Positions 36,713 to 48,021 of a DNA stretch of 64,000 nucleotides are shown in pieces. The position numbers were made by a program, and so were the translations under genes. The notes under the pieces were generated by a model. It made no database searches. It was not told the origin of the DNA and saw only the letters and a program-made list of their open reading frames with translations. The stretch comes from Ichthyophthirius multifiliis (Eukaryota > Ciliophora > Oligohymenophorea > Hymenostomatida), in NCBI RefSeq assembly GCF_000220395.1, contig NW_004086397.1, forward strand, positions 1-64,000, read 5' to 3'. The first letter of the stretch is position 1; each line of letters begins with the position of its first letter.

Positions 36713-37582
36713 TCATTTTATTCTTTAGAATTATTAAAAAATAATTCACAATAATAATAAAAAATTTATTACTAACCTCTTTTCCTTTTGTATACTTACA
36801 AAATTATCAAAAAATTCTCCTTTCAAAAAAAATATTCATCAAAATCTGTTTTTTTTGGAAATTAATTTAATTTTTAGTTTCAGAAAGCATCTCATAGTTT
36901 TCTTAAAATTAAAGTACAGGTCTTTCATTGTATTAATATTCTTTTTTTATTTATTAAGCGAATTCTTCTTAGTTAAAATTTATTAAATATTCCATTTACT
37001 TCTAAACTTTCTCAATCTTAATAATTTTCGGCAAACTAAATATATTAATATATCAATTATTTTATAATTAACTATATCTAATATAATAAATAATTAAAAG
37101 AACTTGACTTTCTTTCAAAGAACAATATAATAAATACTTTTCAGCAAAGTAATATTAGAAAATTGAAAGAGTAACGAATTCTACAATTAAAATCCTTTAT
37201 TTTCCTTCATACTAAAATAAAATAATTCGAAATAATAGAAGAGTTATTTTCAAAGATTTATCTAATCTTCTTTTTTTATAAACTCAAAATCTTTAAAAAT
37301 TTATTGAAGTCAAATTTTAGTTTTGTTTTATCCCTTAATAGTGTCTAGATATAAAAAAATAATTAATTATTTATGCAATGCAATGTCAATTGTTTTAATA
37401 CTTAACTTAATAAAGCACTGTTTACGATAATTTCTTTTAAAGATTTAGCATCTTCTAATAGTTTTTGCAAATTCAATAATTACCATCCGAATATTTATTT
37501 GTTGTTTTTATTTAATTCTTTTTAATATTTTTATTATATTTTTATCTTTAACCTAAGCCGAGTTTTCTGTTTTTGTATCCAT
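36713..37582 (-). CDS. Unresolved hypothetical gene with several frame slips
   Basis: Coding segments are clear, their joins are not. From ATG 37582 the parts read MDTKTENSAQVKDKNI, then LLNLQKLLEDAKSLKEIIV, a hydrophobic piece (AEKYLLYCSLKESQVLLII), a charged piece (MEYLINFNQEEFAQQIK, ENYEMLSETK) and DFDEYFF followed by KGEFFDNFVSIQKEKRIK. A 54-nt intron (36723-36776) precedes the end. At least four frame changes are needed, two at T8/A8 runs near 36.83 and 36.85 kb. An extra 5' exon starting at MIQTFEEQKNSQ near 37.7 kb is possible. Mostly helical; no family recognised. Confidence 0.5.
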
Positions 37583-38391
37583 TTTTTATACTACATCTGC
37601 CAGACTATCTTTTTATTGTATGTATTTTAAAATTAATATATTTTTACTTATATATTAATTAGGTATTTTAAGAATTTTTTTATTCTTCAAAAGTTTAAAT
37701 CATGCATGTTTTGTTATCGAATTTTAAGGTTTTTAGTTTTAAACAGAAATTCCATTTTTTAATTATTTAGATAAATATATATATATATATATATATTATT
37801 TACATAAATTTAATAATATTAAATATTAACAAAATAAATAAATAAAAAAATAAAAATTTATATTATAATATTTTGTTTAGATTAAATAAATATATATTAT
37901 GCATTTTTTTTCAAATTCTATAATTAATTTTAAAATATTTAATGATGGATTTATTTAAGATTTGAATATATAATTTATTATCTCTCTAGTATTCGCTTTG
38001 AAATATTTTTATTTTTACTAAAATAAAAAATGCTAATGTAAATATATTTTTATAGTAATAAAAAGCAAAAATGTAATATAAAATTATATATTCATTAAAA
38101 TTATCATTATTTAGGTATTATTTAAAAAAAAAATTAATTTAGTAATTAAAATAAAAATACATAAAAATTCTATTTAAATTTGTAAAAATTTTATAGATAA
38201 AAGTTATTATTTATAAAATATATAAAATTATATAATTTATTTTTTATTAATAATTTGAATAAAAAAATATAACAAAATAAAGTAATATTTATAATAAATA
38301 ATCTTGGAATATTATATCAATTAATTAATTTATTAGATTATAAACATCTAATTATTAATTTTACGATAGAAATAAATTATTAATAATTTTA
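37583..38391. other. Intergenic spacer, may hold a 5' exon
   Basis: 0.8 kb. The left 150 bp may contain a first exon of the unresolved gene (minus strand, MIQTFEEQKN) before an intron ending near 37,605. It also contains a short (TA)n run at about 37,777-37,796. The rest is featureless. Confidence 0.35.
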
Positions 38392-40073
38392 TCAAAAATT
38401 ATTTTATTTTTTATATTTTAACAAAGGATATGTTATTAAATTCTATTACAATTCCCTTTTAATTTTAATTTTTTTAATAAAGAAATAATAATTAATAAAA
38501 AAATACCACATATTTTCATCATCTTTATATTTCTTAACTTTAAAATATTGTTTGCCATCTTCTAATTTTTTTCCACAAAAATAGGGATCTATGGCAATTT
38601 TAAAAGCATCATCTAATATAAAATAAAATAAAGAAAAATAAATATAATAAAATACCCAACATTCTAGGAATTAATTATTTTAAAAGCGAACTAGATTCTT
38701 CAATACAAGGATTTGTATTAATTTCAATAAGCCATGGATTAAAGTATTTATCAATAACAAAATCATAACCGAAAATCTCAAAGGAATTAATCCTATTATT
38801 AAAATTAATCTTATTTTTTACACTATCGATAGTAAATGAGATGATCTCTTTAATTTTCGGCATAATATTTTATCTAAAATTAATTTTAAGATTTTAATCT
38901 AACTAATCATAAGAAAGTTAATTTCCTTATTCAAATTTTTAATATCTTTAATCTGTTTTTTATATGGCATTATTGGTTAAATGAATAATTAAATCATTCA
39001 ATTTTTCGCTCGAAATATCAAATTTTTCACTCGAAGTTCTAATATAACCTTCTTTAAAAATATATAATTAAAAATTATTTCTGTCTTCTTTTTTTCTAAT
39101 ATCAGTTAACATCACCCATATTCTTAAATCGAATTTTCTTTCATTTATAAGCAAAGGCTATTCTATATATTTTTATATAATGAACTATCTTTCCAAGTAT
39201 TTCTTATTATCTGCTAAAAGAATATTTATGAGTTATTTCAAACTACTAAAAAGCTTAATTCCGCATCCTCTATTGAAATCTGCAGGTTTTATAATCCAAA
39301 CATTTTTTCCTGAAAATAAGCTTTATGGATATTTTGGTTAGCAATATCCTATTTTTTATGAACTTTCGTGTTTTTGTGAAAAAGGAAATGCTTTATGCCC
39401 ATAATTTTGTATTAAAGATGTGATTTATTCAATATATTGATATTCAGAAGGATTTATATCTATTTTTTGTTAAAAATATAAATTAATATATATATTATAT
39501 TTTAATACTTGATTTGGATTAATACAAATTTAAAAATTCTTCAAAAACTTATTAAAATTAAGAACTTTCTGGATTTATGCAATATGTTAAAGGGGTTATA
39601 TCATATATATATAAAGAATTAAATTTTGCAAAACTTTCTAAATTTTTTATTAAGTTATTTTTTGTTGTAATTTATTTATGAAATTCGAAATGATTTACAA
39701 AAGTATTATTAATTTGTTAAAATTTAATTTATGAACTAACACTTTGCCATATAAATTTACATTCTTATCCTGCTTATTATTATTAAGACCAGTTTTTTCT
39801 TGTTTTCATTACATTTAATACTAATTCAGAATTGTTTCCCTTTCCGATTTTATACTATTTTAAATTTTTATATATTGATTATTTTATTTTCAATTTATAT
39901 ATAAACATTATATTCTATTGATTTTTTTTTATATTTCTATTTAAGAGGTTTATATACTTTTATTTTTTTTCTTCAAGCTTTAATTGCTTTTCAAAATGAG
40001 AAAATATTAAAATATTAGAATTATTTATAGCTTTTTTTTATCGATTAATAAATGAAAATAAATTAGTTTACAT
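38392..40073 (-). CDS. Tubulin-tyrosine-ligase-like (TTLL) ATP-grasp enzyme, possibly a glycylase
   Basis: TTLL enzymes add tyrosine, glutamate or glycine to tubulin tails on ciliary and cortical microtubules. 512 aa, introns 39460-39508, 38613-38655 and 38456-38506, no frame slip. After a charged N-terminus come QYKIGKGNNSELVLNVMK, NHFEFHKQITTKNNLIKNL, the nucleotide site VWIIKPADFNRGCGI, YIEQPLLINERKFDLRIWV, HLTNNAIQ and the metal site FGYDFVIDKY with PWLIEINTNPCIE. All core ATP-grasp residues seem present, so it should be active. The NHFE...LTTK-type block and the GKGNN start resemble TTLL3/8/10 glycylases more than polyglutamylases; this sub-family call is tentative. Confidence 0.9.
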
Positions 40074-40734
40074 TTTTTTGTAGAAATACTACGATTTTAT
40101 TATGCTTATATGCTTTTTTTAGAAGGGAGCAAAGAAATATATTGATTTTTCTCTGATTATTTAATACCACTTTATTATATAATATTTTTCGAAATATGTA
40201 AACAATAAATAAATTTTTATTTATTTTACTTTTTGATTGCTTTTTTTAATATATCAATGCATTACTCAATATTATTATTTTTTTTAGATTTTTAGTCTTC
40301 ATTTTTCTATTTTACTTATTTTATTATTATTTTTAATTTATATTAACATATTTTAATTACTAGTATACTGTTTTGCTACTATTTAAGCTTAAGAATATTA
40401 TTTCAGGGGTTTAGCAGTTTATGCTCTTAATTTAGAATTCATTTAATCAATGCTTTATTAATTATATGCAAATAAAACTTTATAAAATTAATAAAAATTA
40501 TTAAAATAATTATAAGCATAAATATATAAATAAATTATTTAATAAGTAAATAACTAAGAAAAAAAATTGGTTTTAAGCATAAGTTATAATTTTTCTTTTT
40601 TTTATAAATAAAAAATAAAATAAACATTTTTTTATTTGAAATTTTTATTTTATTTATATTTATAAAAAAAAATTGAAAATAAAAAGAAATCTAAATATAA
40701 TAATTATAAAAAAAGAAAATAAAAAGCAAAAAAA
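40074..40734. other. Intergenic spacer between divergent genes
   Basis: 0.66 kb between the TTLL gene (-) and the porin gene (+). No protein-like frame. A locally GC-richer patch (40.36-40.46 kb, CAGGGGTTTAGCAG) has no recognisable structure. Confidence 0.4.
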
Positions 40735-42031
40735 ATGATAGACAAAAAATCTTAATTCACATCAAGTTTTAAATAAATTTTAGATAATTTTAATGGTATT
40801 AATTATTTAAGAAAAAAATTATATTTTTAAGATTTTAAATAATTTAAGATGTAATGAAATATAGTTATGTTCATAAATATTTTAATACTATTGAATTCAA
40901 AAACAGAATATCCAATACAATGGTAAAATATATAAAAAATCAGATTTTAGTTTTTTATTAATTTTTTAATTTTTAGACATGTAAATCTTTGATTACTTAA
41001 AAAATATTTAATAATGGCTAACCTAATATAATTAATAATGGATTCTTGGATTTAAATTATTGTAAAGAAAAAGATCTCTAAGTTGATGTGAATGTAGATG
41101 TTAATAGAAATTTTACTTTAAGAGTAGATAAAACACTTTAATTTGTAAGATAAAAAATTATTAATTTCTTCTAAAAAATTTTATTTATTTGAATTTTTTT
41201 TTTTCATTTTTATTTAAAAAAAAAAAAAAAATTGTTTTTTAAAAAAATAATTAATTAATCAAACAAAAAATAAAAGAATTCTTTTAAAGATTATTGTATT
41301 TTTGGAAAAATAAACTCTAATACTTTAAACAAACAAATATATCCTCAAATCGGTTTTTACAAAAACTTTAATAGTTTCGCTTTCAAAATAAAATTCGATT
41401 TAGATAATTATATAACTTAAATAAAAGGAAAAGCTCTATATGACAGAGATGAAAAAAATGAAAATAGTAATTTTTTTGGAACAGGAGTTGCCATTGATTA
41501 TGATTTTAGAAAATAAATTTTATCCAATATAAAGGCTGTAATATGGAATATTAATTAAAATGCAACAATGAGTCTTCATTAGTAAAATATAATTAAATAT
41601 TTATTTCAATTATTTATTTTATGATAAATTTTTTTTTAGTTCAAATAGTAAACCCTTAGATAAAGATACTGATTATGTTGTTAAATATTGTCTTTATTAA
41701 AAGTTACAAAATAAAGTTGATTTAGGCATTTAGTTATCTAGAAAATCTAGAGATTAAGGCTTTGGAATTAAATTTGGATGTAAATATTATAAATATGATA
41801 ACGTTATATATAATTGTAAACTTACTGAATAATTGTTTATATAATCTTCTTTTATTGTACTTTTAAATTAAAATATTTAATTGATTGTTTCTAATAGTGT
41901 ATTTTATTATTATTTTTTATTTTATTTATATATTTGATAAAAAGATAGATTTAAACTTAAGAAAAAAAGATGAAAGCTTTGTAAATAAATCAGATTTTCC
42001 TATCGGATTAAAGATTTTTATTTGCTAATGA
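40735..42031 (+). CDS. VDAC-like mitochondrial outer-membrane porin
   Basis: 317 aa in six exons (introns 40796-40848, 40923-40976, 41145-41276, 41582-41639, 41899-41944); all joins keep frame. After an N-terminal helix come alternating amphipathic strands: VDVNVDVNRNFTLRV, AFKIKFDLDNYITQIKGKAL, TGVAIDYDFRKQILSN, YCLYQKLQNKVDLGIQLS, GFGIKFGCKYYKY, ending GLKIFICQ. The order of the last strands (YQKL..K.DLG..L, then F.I..KY) parallels eukaryotic porins. Likely passes metabolites and ions across the mitochondrial outer membrane. It is divergent from fungal and animal VDAC, so a Tom40-like or unique porin is possible. Confidence 0.72.
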
Positions 42032-42223
42032 GTATTTTAATTATGAAAATCTCATTATAATATAATAAAGGAAACATATGTATTTTGTTTTTTAAAGATA
42101 ATGTTTTTATAAATTACGATTTTAATTAAATTCTTATTTAAATAATAAATTTATATAAGTTAATATTTTAATATATTATTCTGAACTTTTTGAAATTTAA
42201 TTAAACATAATTTTTATACTATT

Positions 42224-43603
42224 TCAATTTTTGTCTAAAATTAAATTTCTATCTTTTTTAAAATAATTATAATTAAAATTTTCATTATTTTTTTCATCTT
42301 TTTAATACTAAAAAAAATAAAAAAACATTACAAAATTAAAATAATATAAATACCATAATATAATCTTTTTTTTATAATAGCAAATTTTAATTATTTTATT
42401 AATTTTAAATATACTTTTATTACTAAAGATGTGTTTAATTTATCTAAAAAAGTAAATTTTAGCATTCTTAATTTAAATTATTCTCAAAAGCAACTATTTT
42501 TTTTTACAAAAAATCAATATTTTATTTAATTTCTAATGTATTTTGTTCCTATCCAGTTTAATTTGCGCTTATCTATTCTTAAATTTTAAGATTTTATTCT
42601 TATAAGTTTTCTTATAATTTTTCTTATGAACACATACTTACTTCTTTTTTTAAATTTTTGTATTCAATATTTAAATTTAATATTAATTTTTTTTAATATT
42701 CAATCGTTTTTTATTGCTCTTTTTCATTAGTTTTTATTAAATTTTATTTACTTTGCAAATTTTTAATAGAATTATGAATACTATTTTAGAATTTTTTAAC
42801 TTTTATTTCTAATTCTGCATTTTGATTTTCTACTTAAGTTTATATTTTATCTATTTATTATTTTAAACTAAAGAATTTTTATTAAATTTGTTTTGAATTT
42901 TTAAAGGCTTAGATAACCTCATCTAATTATTATTTGTCTAATTTACTATCTAAAACTGCTTTAAAATGCATTAATTAATTTTCAAAAAGCGTAACATGAG
43001 AATTCACTGGGCTATTTTTCAAATTGGAAATGCGTACATTAATTTCTTCTTTTTATAATGCTTATATTAAAAGTTCTTTAATTCTTTAAATTTCTTTGAA
43101 GATTTTTTATTATTCTTCATCAATTTTTTCTAATTCTTCTAAAATTTAATTTTTTTGGAAGTTTTTTTAAGGTTATTATTATAAAGTTTTTAAAATTCTT
43201 TTTTTATTTTTTATATTTAATTTTTCTTTTTTTACGTTTGTGTTTGTGAGTTTTTTTATATAATTTCTTATATTTAAAATTCATATTTTTCTTTTATTTA
43301 TTTTTTAAAATTCTCTAATGTTTTATATTTGATTTTTTCTTCTTAATCTGTGTTTTTAAATTTGTTTGGCGAAAATAAAAGACTTTGCTCTTTTGTTTTA
43401 AAAATATTTTCTTTATCTTTTTTAAATTTTTCATTATTTCTTTCAATTAGTTTCGTGTTTCTTTGAATATTTTCTAATGAATTGCCTTTTTTTACAAAAT
43501 TAATTTTTTTTACATACTATCTATTTTAGAGTATTTTTTTATTATTAATTATATATACTTTGATTATAATATGTTTAATTTAGACTCTTGACTGCTTTTT
43601 CAT
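42224..43603 (-). CDS. Coiled-coil protein, 444 aa
   Basis: MKKQSRVQIKHIIIKV start, basic N-terminal region, then a coiled coil (EELEKIDEEQQKIFKEIQRI, NLNIEYKNLKKEVSM) with a short ordered block (VRISNLKNSPVNSHVTLFEN) and an N/Q-rich end. Intron 42308-42353. One missing base near 43.17 kb at the A7 run in CTTAAAAAAAC; 1,334 coding nt plus one gives 445 codons. Family unknown; tail-to-tail with the porin gene (192 bp). Confidence 0.7.
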
Positions 43604-43859
43604 TATTTATGGTTTTAGGATATAATATTTAAGTTTTTAAAAATATATTATTTTATTGATTTATAATTTAATTATGATTTTAAGTTGGTGGAGGAAATGG
43701 TATTTTATTAAACTATTTCATTTTTTTATTTTTGAAGAAATTAGAAGATTATTAATTTTCTTCCAAAAAATTAATTTATTAATTTTAAAAACTATATTTA
43801 TATATATTAAATATATAATATAAATTAAAATTATATATAATAAAATATATATAATATTT

Positions 43860-44475
43860 TCAGTTTAATTTATTTAAAAATTTTCTTAATTTAGTAGGAC
43901 AATCAGTTATAATTCCATTTGGTTTAGTTTATAGAGCTTATTGAAAATATTTTTCATCATTAAGTACCCAATAGTATACTAAAATACCTCTTTTATTTAA
44001 ATGCTAATTAATTCCTTTTTAAATACTATTAAAGAATTTTAAATATGTGAATACAATATTAACCATTAATGTGTTCAAATTACTATTCTGGGCTTCCTTT
44101 TTTTTCCACTCATAATATTCTAATGTATAAAAAGGAACTTAAAATATTTATGCTTTTAAATTTAAAAAAGGTAAGATTCCAAAAATATAACTAAAGTAGA
44201 TTTTTATATATTCTTATCTTGAAAAAAAACGAGGTATTTCCTTATTTTTTTCCATTATTTTTTTTGCAAATTTATAATCAAAACTTCCCCATTACTTTGT
44301 TTATATTAAATATTTATTTTTATTTTGTTTACCGTTATATATTCTCTTTTATATTTTATTATTAATTTTTCTACTTCATCTATTATTTCATCTTTTAATG
44401 TTTTCATTTCTAAATTAATTATTTAATTAGGATAATATATAAAAAGATCCTAATAATTTTTTTAATAAAAAATAA

Positions 44476-44535
<60 letters not shown>

Positions 44536-45008
44536 CTTCTAATAACATAGGTTAAGGTTAATATCCTACTTTCAAAATATTATTTGTAGAAAAATTTGTT
44601 TCAATCTATTTTTTATATTTAATTTAATCAAAATTAACATTTTCAACAAATTCATCAATACCACATAATCTTTAAAGGTAATTATCATGTAGAATTACTA
44701 TTTTTTTATCTTTAGTTAAATGAACATCAATCTCAATTATATCCGTTTTTGATTTTTCTACCTGTTGATTTTTTAAATTTTTTTATTTTATTAAAATATT
44801 TTACACAATCTTAGAATGCTTTTTATGTATTTTCGAAATTTTCATAAGAACCTCCTCTGTGTGAAATTAACTATATTTTTTTTCCTATTATTGCTTCTTC
44901 AAGTTTTTTATTTTTCCATTTGTAAGGAGTATGAATATATTTTGGATTTCTTTATAAAATTTAAGATGCTGAAATAAAAATACTTGATAATGCTAATGTA
45001 ATAAACAT
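43860..45008 (-). CDS. Glycerophosphodiester phosphodiesterase (GDPD)
   Basis: Hydrolyses glycerophosphodiesters to an alcohol and glycerol-3-phosphate in phospholipid turnover. 326 aa, exons joined across introns 44762-44814, 44460-44536 and 44295-44332 to exactly 327 codons. N-terminal hydrophobic segment MFITLALSSIFISASQIL (signal or anchor). The GDPD motif is LISHRGGSYENFENT, followed by metal ligands in IIEIDVHLTKDKKIVILHD; the C-terminal barrel strands are VYYWVLNDE and PNGIITDCPTKL. All catalytic residues appear present. The second intron contains a (TA)27 tract. Divergent from the next gene with only 135 bp between starts. Confidence 0.92.
44481..44534. repeat. (TA)27 microsatellite inside a GDPD intron
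   Basis: An uninterrupted TA run of 54 bases fills most of the second intron of the GDPD gene. Its length probably varies between chromosome copies. Confidence 0.95.
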
Positions 45009-45143
45009 TCTTTTTTTAAAAAAAAATCTAATTTTTTTATAAATAGAAATACTTTATTAATTTTAATATTTATAAAAGAAAAAAAAATTACATATTAATA
45101 TTATTTCTTAAAATATTCTTTTATATTTCTAAATCAAATAAAT
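45009..45143. promoter_or_regulatory. 135-bp bidirectional promoter region
   Basis: Only 135 bp separate the ATG of the GDPD gene (-) from the ATG of the coiled-coil gene (+). Both transcripts must start within it. It is A-rich on both flanks; no box can be named. Confidence 0.45.
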
Positions 45144-47091
45144 ATGGATAATATTCCAAAAGAATTTGTAAAAATCTTTTAAAAATCTCAATTAGAAATA
45201 AAAACATTAGAATAAATAATTAAAATAATTGCCGAATAATTAGAAGTGGAAGAAAAATACACAACTTAAATGCAAAAAATATAATTACAATATAATACAT
45301 TTAAAGAAGAAAATACATATATTCACTAAATATCAATACTAAAAGTTAAAAATTCCTAAAAACTATGCCATAAATAAAATTTTATCAAATAATTAAAATG
45401 CGAACTAGAAGATTTAACAATAAAAACAGTTCAAATATAAACTCAAAGCAACGAAAAATTCGAATAAATAAAAAAAGAGGAGAAAAATCTCAAAAATATG
45501 GAAAACTTAATTGAAAATTTAAAATAAAAAAATATTTAATTAAAAAAAGAGTTGGAAGAGCATTGTCTTATACATGAATTAATAGAAGTTGATATCCAAA
45601 AAAAATAACAGTGTAAAAAATGGATAGAAAAAAGAAAGGAATAATAGAAAAAATAAAGAAGATTTTAACATAAAAAGCTGAAAACGAGCTTCTTTTGAAA
45701 AGTGAAATGAATAAATACGAAAATCAAATAAAAAACTGCAATAATGAATATTAATGTGTTTTTTAAATTATGATTTTGTAAGATAAATAAAAGAAAACCA
45801 TTTTGAATGATTTTATTAAAAAAGTAATAGCTTTTGAAATATTTTAAGAAAAAAATTTCGAGTATGATCTTAATTAATTAATATAAAATTTTAATGAAAA
45901 AAATGAAGAAAATATAAAAGAAAAATATTAATTGGAAGATAATTAAATTAAAAAAAACAAATTTTTAAATATTTAAAATGGAATTTTCGAAAACTTTTTT
46001 AGTTTTTTTGCTTTATAAATTGCGCACAGTGTCGCTGATATTAAAGATTATTACGAAGAAGAAATATTTGCTTTAGAAAAAATTAAAAAAACTGAATCTT
46101 GTTTGGATTAAAATATAAAAAATTAAATTAGAATTTTTTTTTAAATTCTATGATTAATAATTCATTTGATTAAAATGAACTGTAACTTATTCCTGATATA
46201 GAAGTTTAGAATTTTTGTACCTTTTTAGTTTAAAATGTTATTTTGGCTTAAAATAATTTTTAAAATCTAGAAGATTCATTAATTTAACTTTAATAATCAT
46301 TTATTTAATAAGAATAGTTTTATATTGAAGAAAAAAATGAACAATCAAAAACATAAGAAGAAAAATAATAAATAAAGCAAGAAAATGAAGAAATAGAAGA
46401 AAATTAAATAAAAGAAAAAGAAATAACAGATTATTCAAAATTAAAAAATCAAGTAACATTTATGATATTTTTAGAAACTTTTAGATAATCCGGTAAATGC
46501 GCATTAAATATAATATAAAATAATTAATTAATAATATAATGCTTTAAATACTTAGATGAAATAAACAAAAACAAAGACATATAATAAGTATTAAATTTTC
46601 TACCTTTAACTTTTTCAATTTACAAGAAAAAAAATGATGAAAAAATATATATCTAAGAAAGAATAAAAAATCATAAAATTTGGCAAAACAATGATATCTG
46701 GGAATGCTTAATATATAAATAAATAAAAGACGAAATTTCCAAAAATCCCGAAAATGCATACCAAACAGAATTCTTTTATTAAAATTTAATTTATTCGAAC
46801 CTAGCTACTTTAAGTTTGAATATGCTAAAATTTAAATAAACTAAATTTCAAACAAGGAGTTTAATTTTAAAAGTTTCATTTTATTATGGCCTAAATGAAA
46901 ATCAAACACAATAAATTCTTTAATTTATTGAAAATTAAGGAAAATAAGAAAAAAAAGAAAATTAGATTTATTTTGTCAAAAATAACAATCTTTCTTTTTC
47001 GAAAAACTTTAGTTCAGTTTCTTAGGGAAATTCTAATGGAAGAATTGTAACTTTTTAAGATATGAAAACTTTATAAGACAGAAAAACATGA
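45144..47091 (+). CDS. Coiled-coil protein with C-terminal globular helical domain, 649 aa
   Basis: MDNIPKEFVKIFQKSQLE start and coiled coil over residues 1-200 and 240-290. An ordered middle follows (FENFFSFFALQIAHSVADIK), then an acidic QEEK linker and a globular helical domain from about residue 430 (VTFMIFLETFRQSGKCAL, CFKYLDEINKNKDIQQVL, NDIWECLIYKQIKDEIS, NLATLSLNMLKF). Two frame slips, near 45.64 kb and at the T9 run near 46.14 kb, each one missing base; 1,948 plus 2 gives 650 codons. The C-terminal domain is not low complexity and should be searchable; I do not recognise it. Confidence 0.75.
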
Positions 47092-48021
47092 ATTTATTTT
47101 TAAAAAAATAAATATTTTACAGAAACTCGTTAATTTAAACTTCTAAAATATCAATATTTATTTATGAAAAAAAAAAAAAAAAAAATATGTAATATATTTA
47201 TTTTTATTTTTTTAAAAAAAAACAAAAATATAAATAAATATATATGTGTCCATTTGAAAAATAAAATTTAATATTTAAAAAACCATAATCATTTATTTAC
47301 ATTTAATAATGTTCCATTGCGCCAAAAAGTATAATATAAAATTCAAGCAATTTATAAAAATCCTAAACAATTATTGCTCAATTAGGGCTAACTCCAATAA
47401 ATAATTAAAATGTATAAATTTCATAAATAATAAATACATAAAATAATATAAATACTTAAAATTAAATAAAAAAGTCTAAGAATAATCTATATATTATTTA
47501 TATTTTTCGTATTTTTTTATTCTCCTATATTATCCACTAAGAAAAGTTTATATGTTCTTACTTAACTTTAAAATTTTTCGAATTAATAAAGAGTGAGTTA
47601 AAATTAACAAATTCGAATGTTATTATTACATATAAATTTAAGGTATATTCAGTAATAATATAATTCTTAATATGAAGTAAAAATTTCTAATTTATATAAT
47701 ATAAAAAAAAGCAAATATTTTTCAAAATAAAATTTAAATATAATACACTATTAAAAAATTTATTCGATATAAGTAAATTATAAAATTAAATAATTTTGAA
47801 AAGATATAATTTTCATACGTTTTAATATCATTTTCATATTAAATTAAATTTATTCATGAAAAAAAAAAAATAAAAAAAAAAATATTTTTATATAATATGT
47901 AAATATTTATAAATTATATCAAAAATATTTAAATAATATCTAAAAATATTATTCTTTACATTATTTATATATAATATATAATAATAATAGTAAAATAAAA
48001 ACAAGTTTATCATTTTATTAA
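47092..48021. other. Intergenic spacer between convergent genes
   Basis: 0.93 kb AT-rich spacer with runs of A up to 19 bases near 47,167-47,185. No protein-like frame found. Confidence 0.5.

Noticed and set aside
36562-36744. Plus-strand 60-codon ORF
   Set aside because: No supporting composition, and its end overlaps the last exon and intron of a minus-strand gene.
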